A DNA stretch of 64,000 nt, taken from Spirochaetales bacterium Spiro_07 (lineage in GTDB: Bacteria > Spirochaetota > Spirochaetia > Treponematales > Treponemataceae). This document shows, one piece after another, positions 1 to 6,620 of the stretch. A model generated the notes under the pieces. That model was given only the letters and a program-made list of their open reading frames with translations, did not search any database and was not told where the DNA came from. A program made the position numbers and the translations under genes. The number at the start of each line of letters is the position of its first letter. Positions within the stretch are counted from its first letter, which is position 1. The DNA is taken from the NCBI GenBank assembly GCA_001603145.1, contig LVBI01000011.1, positions 52,500 through 116,499 of the forward strand, in the 5' to 3' direction.

Positions 1-1
1 C

Positions 2-718
2 GGAAGTCCTAGAAAAAAAGGCAGCACTTCTGCCGCTCTTTCAAAGAAGCTTAAAAGGCGGCTTATCGGCTGTTCTGTTGAAATCTGCCAGATAATTTCA
101 GCCCCGGAACAAGAAATGCTTGAAAAACTGAAAACAGCAGATGCTGTTGTGTTCGTGCAGCCGCTTTATGTAGACGGAATGCCGTCGCATGTAATTGATT
201 TTCTTAAAAAGGCGGAAGCTTTTTGCAAAGAGAACGGCTGCAAACCGAAAGTTTACGCCGTTTCAAACAACGGCTTTATTGAAGGCAAGCAGAATGCGGT
301 TCATCTCGAACAGTTCCGCTGCTGGTGCGAACGCGCCGGCGCAGAATGGGCTGGCGGCATCGGCGTTGGCGGCGGCGAAATGCTCCGCGTAATTTCGTGG
401 ATTTATCCTTGTCTGATTCTCGTAAACTTTATTGCTTCTCTCTTTTATCTTATGAAAGGCGCGGAGCTGAATTTGCAGCTTTTTTCGCAGACGCTGCAAA
501 ATATCGGCGTTTATGCGTTTTTCTGCTGGCATTTCTGGCTTACTTTCGGTGCGCTTTCTCATAATATCCGCAAAAACCGCAAGGCTAAGAAGAACAGATT
601 TACGCGTGTCTTTGTTCCGGCGTTTTTGTTCATCATTTTTGCAGACATTTTTATGGTTATTTCTTCGCTTTTAAAAGGGCGCTTCGTTTTTGCGCTTCTC
701 GGCAAATGCAAGAAATAG
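2..718 (+). CDS. Flavodoxin-fold NAD(P)H-dependent oxidoreductase family protein, 5' end outside window
   Basis: The frame is open from base 2, so the start lies before the window. The first visible residues are GSPRKKGST, the phosphate-binding loop of NADPH-dependent FMN reductase/flavodoxin-like proteins, followed by a segment (AVVFVQPLYVDGMPSHV) that matches the second flavin-contact loop of that family (the usual aromatic substrate W/Y-P-x-Y there). Expected role: FMN-dependent reduction of a small electron acceptor. The C-terminal 100 or so residues are unusual for the family: three hydrophobic stretches (about ISWIYPCLILVNFIASLFYL, a Trp/Phe-rich middle one, and VFVPAFLFIIFADIFMVI) suggest a membrane-anchored C-terminal domain. 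The gene is followed by about 200 bases of spacer. I am fairly sure of the fold; substrate and partner are not visible. Confidence 0.75.
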   Translation, partial: GSPRKKGSTSAALSKKLKRRLIGCSVEICQIISAPEQEMLEKLKTADAVVFVQPLYVDGMPSHVIDFLKKAEAFCKENGCKPKVYAVSNNGFIEGKQNAVHLEQFRCWCERAGAEWAGGIGVGGGEMLRVISWIYPCLILVNFIASLFYLMKGAELNLQLFSQTLQNIGVYAFFCWHFWLTFGALSHNIRKNRKAKKNRFTRVFVPAFLFIIFADIFMVISSLLKGRFVFALLGKCKK

Positions 719-730
719 CCACGTCAAAAT

Positions 731-803
731 CAACGTATCACGCCGCAGACTCCAAGCGAAGCTTCTAGCTGCGTCGGTGTATCAAACCCCCGTCACGAAT
801 GAA
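731..803. repeat. R2 repeat, copy 1
   Basis: On the minus strand this stretch reads TTCATTCGTG, then GGGTTTGATAC, then GCTAGAAGCTT and GTCTGCG in that order. The same blocks in the same order recur at 56905-56988. Short inverted pieces (CGCAG / CTGCG) could form a stem. Between this repeat and cheY (804-914) there is a run of 14 A residues at 851-864 and an AGAGG ribosome site before cheY; I see no coding sequence. Confidence 0.6.
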
Positions 804-914
804 AAGCCACGGAACAGCCGCTTTTCTTGTTTTACACAAAATTTACTTGCAAAAAAAAAAAAAATGATTGTACAGTAAAATACTTAGATTGATACGTGTA
901 AAAGAGGTTGTTTT

Positions 915-1289
915 ATGGCTCGTATTATGATTTGCGACGATGCGGCAATTATGGTGAAATCATTGGCGCTGAATCTTACAAAGATGGGGCACAAAGTAGT
1001 TGCAGAAACATCAGACGGGCAAGATGCTGTAAAATCATTTAGAGAAGAAAAACCAGACTTGGTGCTTATGGATATTTCAATGCCTGTCAAAAGTGGAATG
1101 GACGCGTTGAAGGAAATCTTGAAAATAGATCCGGGAGCTATTGTAATTATGGTATCAGGCTTGGGCTACCAGGAAACTGTTCTTCAGGCAATCAAGGAGG
1201 GCGCAAAAGACTTTCTTATTAAGCCTGTGCCTTACGATGTGCTCGAAACTTGCATTCATAAATATGTGCCTGCACCAACTCATGTGTGA
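915..1289 (+). CDS. cheY: CheY-like single-domain response regulator
   Basis: A 124-residue stand-alone receiver domain. The acidic pair is D8-D9, the phospho-acceptor aspartate is D53 in LMDISMP, the switch serine is S81 in MVSG, and the conserved lysine is K103 in FLIKP. There is no output domain, so it acts through protein contact, in the CheY manner, as a diffusible phospho-relay protein in the cytoplasm. An AGAGG ribosome site precedes the ATG. The next gene, a HATPase/HDOD protein, follows after 56 bases and is probably co-transcribed, so this receiver may serve that protein rather than the flagellar switch. A cheX-type phosphatase is present elsewhere in the window (33624-34085). Family call is certain; assignment as the chemotaxis CheY itself is an inference. 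Confidence 0.8.
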   Translation: MARIMICDDAAIMVKSLALNLTKMGHKVVAETSDGQDAVKSFREEKPDLVLMDISMPVKSGMDALKEILKIDPGAIVIMVSGLGYQETVLQAIKEGAKDFLIKPVPYDVLETCIHKYVPAPTHV

Positions 1290-1345
1290 AAACTTGTAAA
1301 AATTCATTGTTTTTCGCTATTTTCTGTGATAACATCAGAAGTGCT

Positions 1346-2845
1346 ATGGCTGAAGAAAAACGTTTGAATGTAGATTCTGAAAAAATTAAAAAAGCTGCCC
1401 TTGCGGGCGTTCCGTTGTCGCTTACGACTTATGTGCTGCCGCATGAGATGGAACTTTATATGAGCGACGTACTCTCATGCTTTTTGGCGAGCCTCGGGCA
1501 GACCCACATGACAGATTATCTTGTTTATTGCTTGAACGAGCTTGCCACAAATGCAAAAAAAGCGAACACAAAGCGCATCTATTTTTTAGAGAAAGGTCTG
1601 AACATAACAGACCCTGCCGATTATGAGCTTGGCATGAAGACTTTCAAGAAAGACATGCTTGAAAACTTGCCGTATTATCTTGAAAAGCAGCGCGAGGCCG
1701 GGCTTTATATCAAAGTTATTTTTTCAGCAAGAAACCACAACATTAGGCTTGAAGTGCGCAACAACAGCGAGCTTACGCTTTTTGAATACAAGCGCATTCA
1801 CGATAAAATCTGCCGCGCGCACACTTACGCCGACATGAACGAAGCTCTGGACAAAATTGTAGACGACACCGAAGGCGCAGGGCTTGGCCTTATATTGATG
1901 ATTCTGATGCTCAAGAAAATCGGGCTGACTGATGAGTCTTATCAGATTCTTGTAGAGAACGGCGAAACAGTTGTGCGCGTTGAGCTGCCGTTCCTCGACA
2001 AACGCTCAAAAGAATTCGAGATTGTCACGAAAGACCTTCTCTATCTTATCGAAGACCTTCCGCCGTTTCCGGAAAACATTATCGAAATCAACCGCCTTAT
2101 TGCAGACCCGGATTCAGATATGGCAGAAATCGCAATGTTCATCAACAACGACGTTGCGCTTGCAGCTGACCTTATCAAGATGGTCAATTCCGCGGCGTTC
2201 AGACCGGCAACACCGATTCAGAACGTCTATAGCGCGGTCAAGATGGTCGGGCTTGACGGTTTGCGCAATCTGCTGTTCTCGCTCGGCACGTTCAAGTTGC
2301 TCGGCGAAAACACCGAAGAAAAGCGCCAGATGTGGGTTCATGCTTACAAAGTGGCGTTCTTTGCACACAATATTGCTTGCTCTTACTGCTCGAACGACAA
2401 AGCTGTTATGGCAGACGCTTATGTGTGCGGTCTGCTCCACGACATCGGCAAAGTTATCTTTACCACGACGCACAACGAAGCGATGCGCCAGCTCATCATG
2501 CTTACGCAGCAGAGAAATATTTCGTTGCAAGTTATCGAGCAGATGGTTTCGGGCACGAACCACGAAATTCTTGGCGCGCGCATTGCAGAAAAATGGAATT
2601 TCCCGGAACCGATTGTAGTTTCTATAAAGTATCATCATTCGCCTGAAGAAGCGCCGGAAGAATACAAAAAGCTTGCCGCAGTTATTGCGCTTGCCGATTT
2701 GATTTGCGGCTATTTAGACGGAAAATACACATTCCAGAATGTTCCGCATGTGTGCAAGGAAACTTTCAGCTTGAACAATGAAATGCAGTTCCGCTCTCTG
2801 GCTGAAAAACTGAACATGTCTTTCATCCGCGCCGAAGAAAAATAG
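1346..2845 (+). CDS. HATPase-like plus HDOD domain signalling protein
   Basis: The N-terminal 220 residues look like a GHKL ATPase: NELATNAKK resembles the N box and GAGLGL the G2 box, with a typical closing strand after it. Residues about 235-430 are an HDOD domain (PPFPENIIEINRLI, then FINNDVALAADLIKMVNSAAF), with a GLLHDIGK segment of the HD fold. HDOD proteins are regulatory, usually catalytically silent relatives of HD phosphohydrolases. The frame is open from a GTG at 1286 that overlaps the cheY stop, but the segment before the ATG at 1346 (MKTCKNSLFFAIF...) is unlike the domain and I choose 1346. It follows cheY directly, which suggests a receiver and an ATPase/HDOD output working together. 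Exact pathway unknown. Confidence 0.75.
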   Translation: MAEEKRLNVDSEKIKKAALAGVPLSLTTYVLPHEMELYMSDVLSCFLASLGQTHMTDYLVYCLNELATNAKKANTKRIYFLEKGLNITDPADYELGMKTFKKDMLENLPYYLEKQREAGLYIKVIFSARNHNIRLEVRNNSELTLFEYKRIHDKICRAHTYADMNEALDKIVDDTEGAGLGLILMILMLKKIGLTDESYQILVENGETVVRVELPFLDKRSKEFEIVTKDLLYLIEDLPPFPENIIEINRLIADPDSDMAEIAMFINNDVALAADLIKMVNSAAFRPATPIQNVYSAVKMVGLDGLRNLLFSLGTFKLLGENTEEKRQMWVHAYKVAFFAHNIACSYCSNDKAVMADAYVCGLLHDIGKVIFTTTHNEAMRQLIMLTQQRNISLQVIEQMVSGTNHEILGARIAEKWNFPEPIVVSIKYHHSPEEAPEEYKKLAAVIALADLICGYLDGKYTFQNVPHVCKETFSLNNEMQFRSLAEKLNMSFIRAEEK

Positions 2846-2854
2846 CTTGTTGTC

Positions 2855-2980
2855 ATGGGGCTGTCTAACAAGTTGCAAAAAATGTCATTTTCGGGCGTGA
2901 CCCGAAAATCTATTTGCTTATAATGCAACAGATTGCCGTGTCAAGCACGGCAATGACATAAACTATTTAGACATCCCCAT
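2855..2980. repeat. R1 composite palindrome with terminal inverted repeats
   Basis: Two R1 hairpins face each other: 2883-2911 (TGTCATT, stem TTCGGG/CCCGAA, AATCT) and 2930-2958 (AGATT, stem GCCGTG/CACGGC, AATGACA). Outside them lies a further inverted repeat, ATGGGGCTGTCTAA on the left and TTAGACATCCCCAT on the right, with one mismatch. The whole is about 126 bases, non-coding, and looks like a small non-autonomous mobile element or a folded RNA module. Confidence 0.7.
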
Positions 2981-3018
2981 CTGCGCCATAAATAGCATGG
3001 AGATTCAGAATCAACGAA

Positions 3019-3038
3019 CCCCGATGCTTGCATCGGGG
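3019..3038. repeat. Perfect hairpin CCCCGATGC/GCATCGGGG
   Basis: Nine-base perfect stem with a two-base loop in the 415-base spacer between the HDOD and HD-GYP genes. No T run follows on either strand, so it is not an ordinary terminator. It is the same sort of short palindrome as the other dispersed repeats in the window. Confidence 0.5.
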
Positions 3039-3128
3039 TATAAGCCATAGAAATAGAAATATCTATTTACAATAGCTTTATTTACCAAACACAGCAAGGG
3101 TTCGTTGTTCTCATAAGGTATTGCAGTC

Positions 3129-3175
3129 GGGTTTCATACCCTTTATTTCGACCCGAAGGTCGGAGTATGAAACCC
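3129..3175. repeat. Nested hairpin GGGTTTCATAC/GTATGAAACCC
   Basis: An 11-base perfect outer stem encloses an inner stem CGACC-cgaa-GGTCG (3149-3162). The outer arm resembles the GGGTTTGATAC arm of the R2 repeats at 731-803 and 56905-56988, so this may be a third, shorter relative. Lies about 50 bases upstream of the next promoter. Confidence 0.5.
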
Positions 3176-3225
3176 TCCGCACGAATCAAGTTCGGAATGG
3201 CATTTAATTCTGGCGGGCGCAAAAC

Positions 3226-3254
3226 TTGCGCGCTGAAAGTTTCAATGCTATGCT
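3226..3254 (+). promoter_or_regulatory. Promoter abutting the HD-GYP gene start
   Basis: TTGCGC (3226-3231), 17-base spacer, TATGCT (3249-3254) with a TG one base upstream. The ATG of the gene is only six bases after the -10 box, so the transcript would start at or next to the start codon; no ribosome site is visible. Confidence 0.55.
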
Positions 3255-3260
3255 TTTTGT

Positions 3261-4322
3261 ATGAACTGTATTTTCGTCTTAGGACAGAACCCCAAGAAGA
3301 ACGAGCTTCTGGATTCAGTATTCAAGAAAGATTTTTCAGTTTCTCAAAAAAGCACGGCCGCAGAAATGCTCGAAAGCTTTGCTGATGAAAGCCCTGTGCT
3401 TGTAATTGCCGATGTGTCTTTGCCGGACGAAACGAAAACGCTGCTCGCCGGCATGAAAAAGCTTAACCTGTATCCGTCAGTTCCCGTTCTTTTGATGATT
3501 CCTTCTGGTGCGGCAGAAGCTTCTGAAAACGCAGAAGACTTTTTGCTGCCCGGCGTTTCAGACATTTTTGAGTTTCCTTTCAACCCGGCAGTTTTGCGTC
3601 TGCGCGCAGAAAACCTCATTTCAGAATATTATTGCAGAAAGAACATTGAAGCAGAAGCGCTCAAAAAGTCTAAGTACGACATGCTTCTTAAAAACGAAAA
3701 GCTTGCGGTGCTTGAGACTGTGCTAGATAACTTTGTTGAAGTTGCCGTAAACAGCGAATTTCTTGTGGGCACGCACGCCGCAAGAATGCGCAAATGCGTC
3801 CGCATTTTCTTGCAAGAATACGATGAGCTTTTCCCCGAAGCAGGTTTAACCGCGCAAAAAATCGAAGACATTGCGTATGCATCGGTTTTTCACGACATCG
3901 GCAAGCTGCTCGTGCCGAAAGAGCTGCTGCAAAAAGATTCGGCTTTGACAGAAGCAGAAACCACAACCGCAAGGCAGCACACAGCGTTTGGCGCAAACCT
4001 TCTGCGCGGCGTGCCGCTGGTGCACCAGAAAACGCTTTACAAGTTGTGCCAAGACATTTGCCGCCACCACCACGAGCGTTTCAACGGCGACGGCTACCCG
4101 GAAATGCTGAAAGGCGGCGAAATTTCAGTTGCCGCGCAAGCTGTTGGTCTTATAGAAGCGTATATTGCGCTTCAAGAGATGCGCCCTTACCGCAAAGCTT
4201 TTTCTGAGTCAGAAGCGTATGACGCGATTACAAGCGGAAAATGCGGCTCTTTTTCAGAGAAAATGCTCAAAGCTTTTGAAAAAAGCCGGAGCTTGCTCGA
4301 AGAAGCCTTTTCAAGCTTCTAG
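3261..4322 (+). CDS. Receiver-like plus HD-GYP domain protein (cyclic-di-GMP phosphodiesterase)
   Basis: Residues 1-125 have the size and layout of a receiver domain. D51 (ADVSLP) sits where the phospho-acceptor would be, but the acidic pair near the N terminus is missing (VLGQNPKKNE), so it is probably a degenerate receiver. Residues about 145-350 form an HD-GYP domain: HD at 211-212 in VFHDIGK, HHHERF then GDGYP at 269-280, the usual metal and cyclic-di-GMP hydrolysis signature. Expected reaction: hydrolysis of cyclic-di-GMP to pGpG/GMP. The start is the ATG six bases after a -10 box; a longer in-frame start is not supported. It stands alone between two repeat-rich spacers. Family call is firm; activity is inferred from intact motifs. 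Confidence 0.85.
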   Translation: MNCIFVLGQNPKKNELLDSVFKKDFSVSQKSTAAEMLESFADESPVLVIADVSLPDETKTLLAGMKKLNLYPSVPVLLMIPSGAAEASENAEDFLLPGVSDIFEFPFNPAVLRLRAENLISEYYCRKNIEAEALKKSKYDMLLKNEKLAVLETVLDNFVEVAVNSEFLVGTHAARMRKCVRIFLQEYDELFPEAGLTAQKIEDIAYASVFHDIGKLLVPKELLQKDSALTEAETTTARQHTAFGANLLRGVPLVHQKTLYKLCQDICRHHHERFNGDGYPEMLKGGEISVAAQAVGLIEAYIALQEMRPYRKAFSESEAYDAITSGKCGSFSEKMLKAFEKSRSLLEEAFSSF

Positions 4323-4365
4323 GAAAGATGTCTCTTTAAGAATCTATTGCAAAACAGAATGATTT

Positions 4366-4394
4366 TGTCATTGCCGGGCTTGATTAGCAATCTT
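4366..4394. repeat. R1 palindrome, decayed copy
   Basis: Begins TGTCATTGCCGGGCTTGA and ends AGCAATCTT, but the right arm lacks the CCCGG needed to pair. Outer bases of the family are intact while the core has decayed. Lies between convergent genes. Confidence 0.5.
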
Positions 4395-4404
4395 GAACTA
4401 GAGA

Positions 4405-5049
4405 TTAAGCTTGAGTTTTACTTGTTGCGTAAGCTTTATACGCATAAAAAGCAGACGCAATCAGACAGACAATAGCACAAGCTATAAAGCCTGAGCCTAG
4501 CGTGTAAAAGAAGTTGTAGAAACCGTGCAGCAGAACAGCGCGCACAAACCAAGAATAGCCGCCGCGCTTTTTAGCCTTTATGTTCCAGACCGTAACAGCC
4601 GAACAGACGCTGCACATTGCATGAAGCAGTTCGGCCGTAAAAAAGCGCACGAACAAGTTTTTTGCGCCGTTTATCAGATAAACTACGGTCTCAAAGCTGC
4701 TGAAGCTAAGACCTGCAACAAGCGCAAGCAAAAGAAAAGCTGTGAAGCTGATTTTTTTTGAAGACAAGAAAAAGAGACAGCCTGCCTTTGAAGCTTCTTC
4801 TATAAAGCCGTTTACAAGAATCGAAAAGACAAGCAGCCCTGCAAGAGAGCCTGCCGCAAAATGCCCGCCTGAAAACAGCTTGAGCCAAAGCGTCTGCACA
4901 AGCGTTGCCGGTATAAGCGCAACAAGTCCCAAAAGAACTGCCCCTTGCAACAAAAGTGCAAACTCCTTTTTGCAGCGGATAATCAAAATAATTTCGACTG
5001 TAAGAAGCGGCACAAAGCATAGCGCAATGTGCCAAAGGGGCAATGTCAT
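4405..5049 (-). CDS. PrsW-family intramembrane protease
   Basis: A 214-residue protein with about seven hydrophobic segments. It carries the PrsW signature set: E84-E85 with K88 (GFIEEASK), E120 in LSFSSFE, H143 (LLHAM) and H175 (LLHGFYNF), the Glu and His residues thought to form the active site inside the membrane. PrsW of Bacillus subtilis cleaves an anti-sigma factor; other members have unknown substrates. Here it lies next to slyD and a NifU-like gene on the same strand, 8 bases downstream of slyD, so it is probably the last gene of that operon. Nothing in the neighbourhood encodes an anti-sigma factor. Family assignment is good; substrate unknown. Confidence 0.75.
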   Translation of the reverse strand: MTLPLWHIALCFVPLLTVEIILIIRCKKEFALLLQGAVLLGLVALIPATLVQTLWLKLFSGGHFAAGSLAGLLVFSILVNGFIEEASKAGCLFFLSSKKISFTAFLLLALVAGLSFSSFETVVYLINGAKNLFVRFFTAELLHAMCSVCSAVTVWNIKAKKRGGYSWFVRAVLLHGFYNFFYTLGSGFIACAIVCLIASAFYAYKAYATSKTQA

Positions 5050-5057
5050 AATTCAGT

Positions 5058-5615
5058 TTAGCAGCCGCAACCGCCGCTTCCGCAGCCACCGCAAGAACCG
5101 CCGCCGCAGCCTCCGCTTCCGCATCCGCCGCCACAACTGCCGCAGCCGCTGCGTTGTGACGCAGCCGCCGCAATCTCTTCTTCGGTCTGGTCGCGCACTT
5201 CAACTACGGTTACGTCAAAGAAAAGCTTCTGCCCTGCAAGAGGGTGATTTGCGTCAACAGTTACAGTCTTTTCTTGCACAGATTTTACTGTAACGATGTT
5301 AGAACCGCCCGGACCGGCGGCTTCAAACTGCATTCCTTCTTTTATCTCGATTCCGTCTGGAAAATGCTCCTTCGGGATTTCTATAATCAGATTGTCCTGG
5401 CGTTCGCCGTAAGCTTCAGCCGGTTCAATTTCAGCGTGAAAAGAATCGCCCGGCTTTTTGCCTTCGAGCATCTTTTCAAGGCCAGAAATCAACATTCCGT
5501 TGCCGTGAACGTAGCTCAACGGTCCGCCGTTTGTCTTAGATTCGTCAATTATTCCGCCGTCAGCATTCTTTAAAGTGTAGTCAATGCTGACGACCTTGTT
5601 TTTTTCAATGGTCAT
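5058..5615 (-). CDS. slyD: FKBP-type peptidyl-prolyl isomerase SlyD
   Basis: Residues 1-150 match SlyD: an FKBP core opening with VVSIDYTLKNADG, an inserted-in-flap region (AEAYGERQDNLI, IPKEHFP) and the closing NHPLAGQKLFFDVTV. The tail from about residue 155 is almost pure Gly, Ser and Cys (about ten Cys), a metal-binding tail; in SlyD such tails bind nickel and feed hydrogenase or urease maturation, usually with His rather than Cys alone. A hydrogenase operon starts 500 bases away on the other strand, but that enzyme is of the iron-only type, so nickel delivery there is not needed; the nickel-pincer lar genes at 59.7-62.6 kb are another possible client. Function as isomerase and chaperone is well founded. 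Confidence 0.9.
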   Translation of the reverse strand: MTIEKNKVVSIDYTLKNADGGIIDESKTNGGPLSYVHGNGMLISGLEKMLEGKKPGDSFHAEIEPAEAYGERQDNLIIEIPKEHFPDGIEIKEGMQFEAAGPGGSNIVTVKSVQEKTVTVDANHPLAGQKLFFDVTVVEVRDQTEEEIAAAASQRSGCGSCGGGCGSGGCGGGSCGGCGSGGCGC

Positions 5616-5653
5616 TTATATTCCTTGTGTTTAATTGAAGACTATGAACTTGT

Positions 5654-5884
5654 TTAAAAAGCTTGAATTACTTCAGTTACTTCCGGAATTGTGTCTTTCA
5701 AAAAGCGTTCAACGCCCTGCTTGAGTGTCATTGTTGCCATCGGGCAGTTGCCGCAAGCGCCTGTGAGCTTTACGTGAACTTTGCCGCCGTCTTCAAGCTT
5801 TACAAATTCAAGGTCGCCGCCGTCAGCCTGAAGCTGCGGGCGCATTTTTTCAAGTGCGTCTTTTACTTGTTCTTCCAAAGTCAT
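5654..5884 (-). CDS. NifU C-terminal-domain iron-sulfur scaffold protein
   Basis: A 76-residue stand-alone NifU C-terminal (Nfu-type) domain. The CxxC pair is in ACGNCPMATMTL and the conserved RPQLQADGGDLEFV opening is present. These proteins hold a transient [4Fe-4S] cluster between two subunits and pass it to target enzymes. It is upstream of slyD on the same strand and 233 bases from the divergent hydrogenase operon, whose three subunits need many clusters, so a supply role for that enzyme is reasonable but inferred. Confidence 0.88.
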   Translation of the reverse strand: MTLEEQVKDALEKMRPQLQADGGDLEFVKLEDGGKVHVKLTGACGNCPMATMTLKQGVERFLKDTIPEVTEVIQAF

Positions 5885-6042
5885 TTTGTGTCTCCTGTTT
5901 GGGTTTGTAATTTAAATCAGAATTTACGCGGTTTCTCACATAAAAATACACACAAGTCAGCCAAAAAGCAAGGGCATTGACGGTGCATAACAAAAAATTG
6001 ATTGCTTAAGCTTAATACTGTAAATATTGGAAGGGAAAAAAT

Positions 6043-6088
6043 TTGCATTTCAACCATATTATAGTATATAATTAGAGAAATATTTCTC
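6043..6088 (+). promoter_or_regulatory. Hydrogenase operon promoter with 14-bp palindromic operator
   Basis: TTGCAT (6043-6048), 18-base spacer, TATAAT (6067-6072). Immediately after the -10 box, at the expected transcription start, lies the perfect palindrome GAGAAATATTTCTC (6075-6088). Its position would let a bound dimeric repressor block initiation. It does not match the usual Rex half-site TTGTGA/TCACAA. A GGAGGG ribosome site precedes the ATG at 6118. Confidence 0.7.
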
Positions 6089-6117
6089 AAAATTGCATAA
6101 ATGACTGGAGGGTCAAT

Positions 6118-6597
6118 ATGTCAGCAGCGCAAGCGGCAAAGTTCAGCAAAGAACTTTTGTCATTTATCGATGCATGGAAATCTAAACCCGGAAATCTTAT
6201 TATGATTCTTCACAGAGTTCAGGAAGAACAGGGCTACATTTCCAAAGAAGCGGCACAGGCAGTTTCTGAATTAACAGGAACTCATCTTGCCCGTGTTTAC
6301 GGCGTTATGTCGTTTTATCACTTTTTTAAAACACAAAAACCCGGAAAATACAAAATCAGTGTTTGTCTTGGTACAGCATGTTATCTTAAGGGCGGTCAGG
6401 ATCTTTTTGACGAGAGCCGTTCATTGTTAGGTCTTTCAGGCGATATGATTTCAACAGAAGACGGATTGTTCTCTGTTGAACCAGTACGTTGTATCGGTTG
6501 CTGCGGCCTTGCACCTGTTCTTTCTGTCAACGGTGACGTTTACGGAAAACTTACCAAGAGCCAGATTCCTGGAATTCTTGACAAGTACAGAAAATAA
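6118..6597 (+). CDS. hydC: [FeFe] hydrogenase gamma subunit (NuoE-like, thioredoxin-fold 2Fe-2S)
   Basis: A 159-residue NuoE/HndA-family protein: an N-terminal helical part (LIMILHRVQEEQGYI, with the family's SELTGTHLARVYGVMSFY) and a thioredoxin-like ferredoxin domain with Cys at CLGTAC and CIGCCG that bind one [2Fe-2S] cluster. In trimeric NAD-linked hydrogenases it carries electrons between the flavin subunit and the hydrogenase subunit. First gene of a tight three-gene operon (23 bases to the next gene), with a strong promoter and operator upstream. The name hydC follows the Thermotoga-type trimer; hndA or nuoE would be alternative names. Cytoplasmic, no signal peptide. Confidence 0.9.
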   Translation: MSAAQAAKFSKELLSFIDAWKSKPGNLIMILHRVQEEQGYISKEAAQAVSELTGTHLARVYGVMSFYHFFKTQKPGKYKISVCLGTACYLKGGQDLFDESRSLLGLSGDMISTEDGLFSVEPVRCIGCCGLAPVLSVNGDVYGKLTKSQIPGILDKYRK

Positions 6598-6620
6598 GGT
6601 TTGCGGAGGAAAAACATAAG

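Noticed and set aside
851..864. A14 tract before cheY as a phase-variation switch
   Set aside because: It lies about 50 bases before the gene and not in a clear promoter spacer; no evidence for switching from one sequence.
4706..5203. Ala/Val-rich ORF on the minus strand over slyD and its downstream gene
   Set aside because: It is the other frame of the Gly/Cys-rich SlyD tail and of the PrsW-like gene; no ribosome site and no family.
6075..6088. Rex-type operator at the hydrogenase promoter
   Set aside because: The palindrome GAGAAATATTTCTC lacks the TTGTGA/TCACAA half-sites, so I report it only as an unknown operator.
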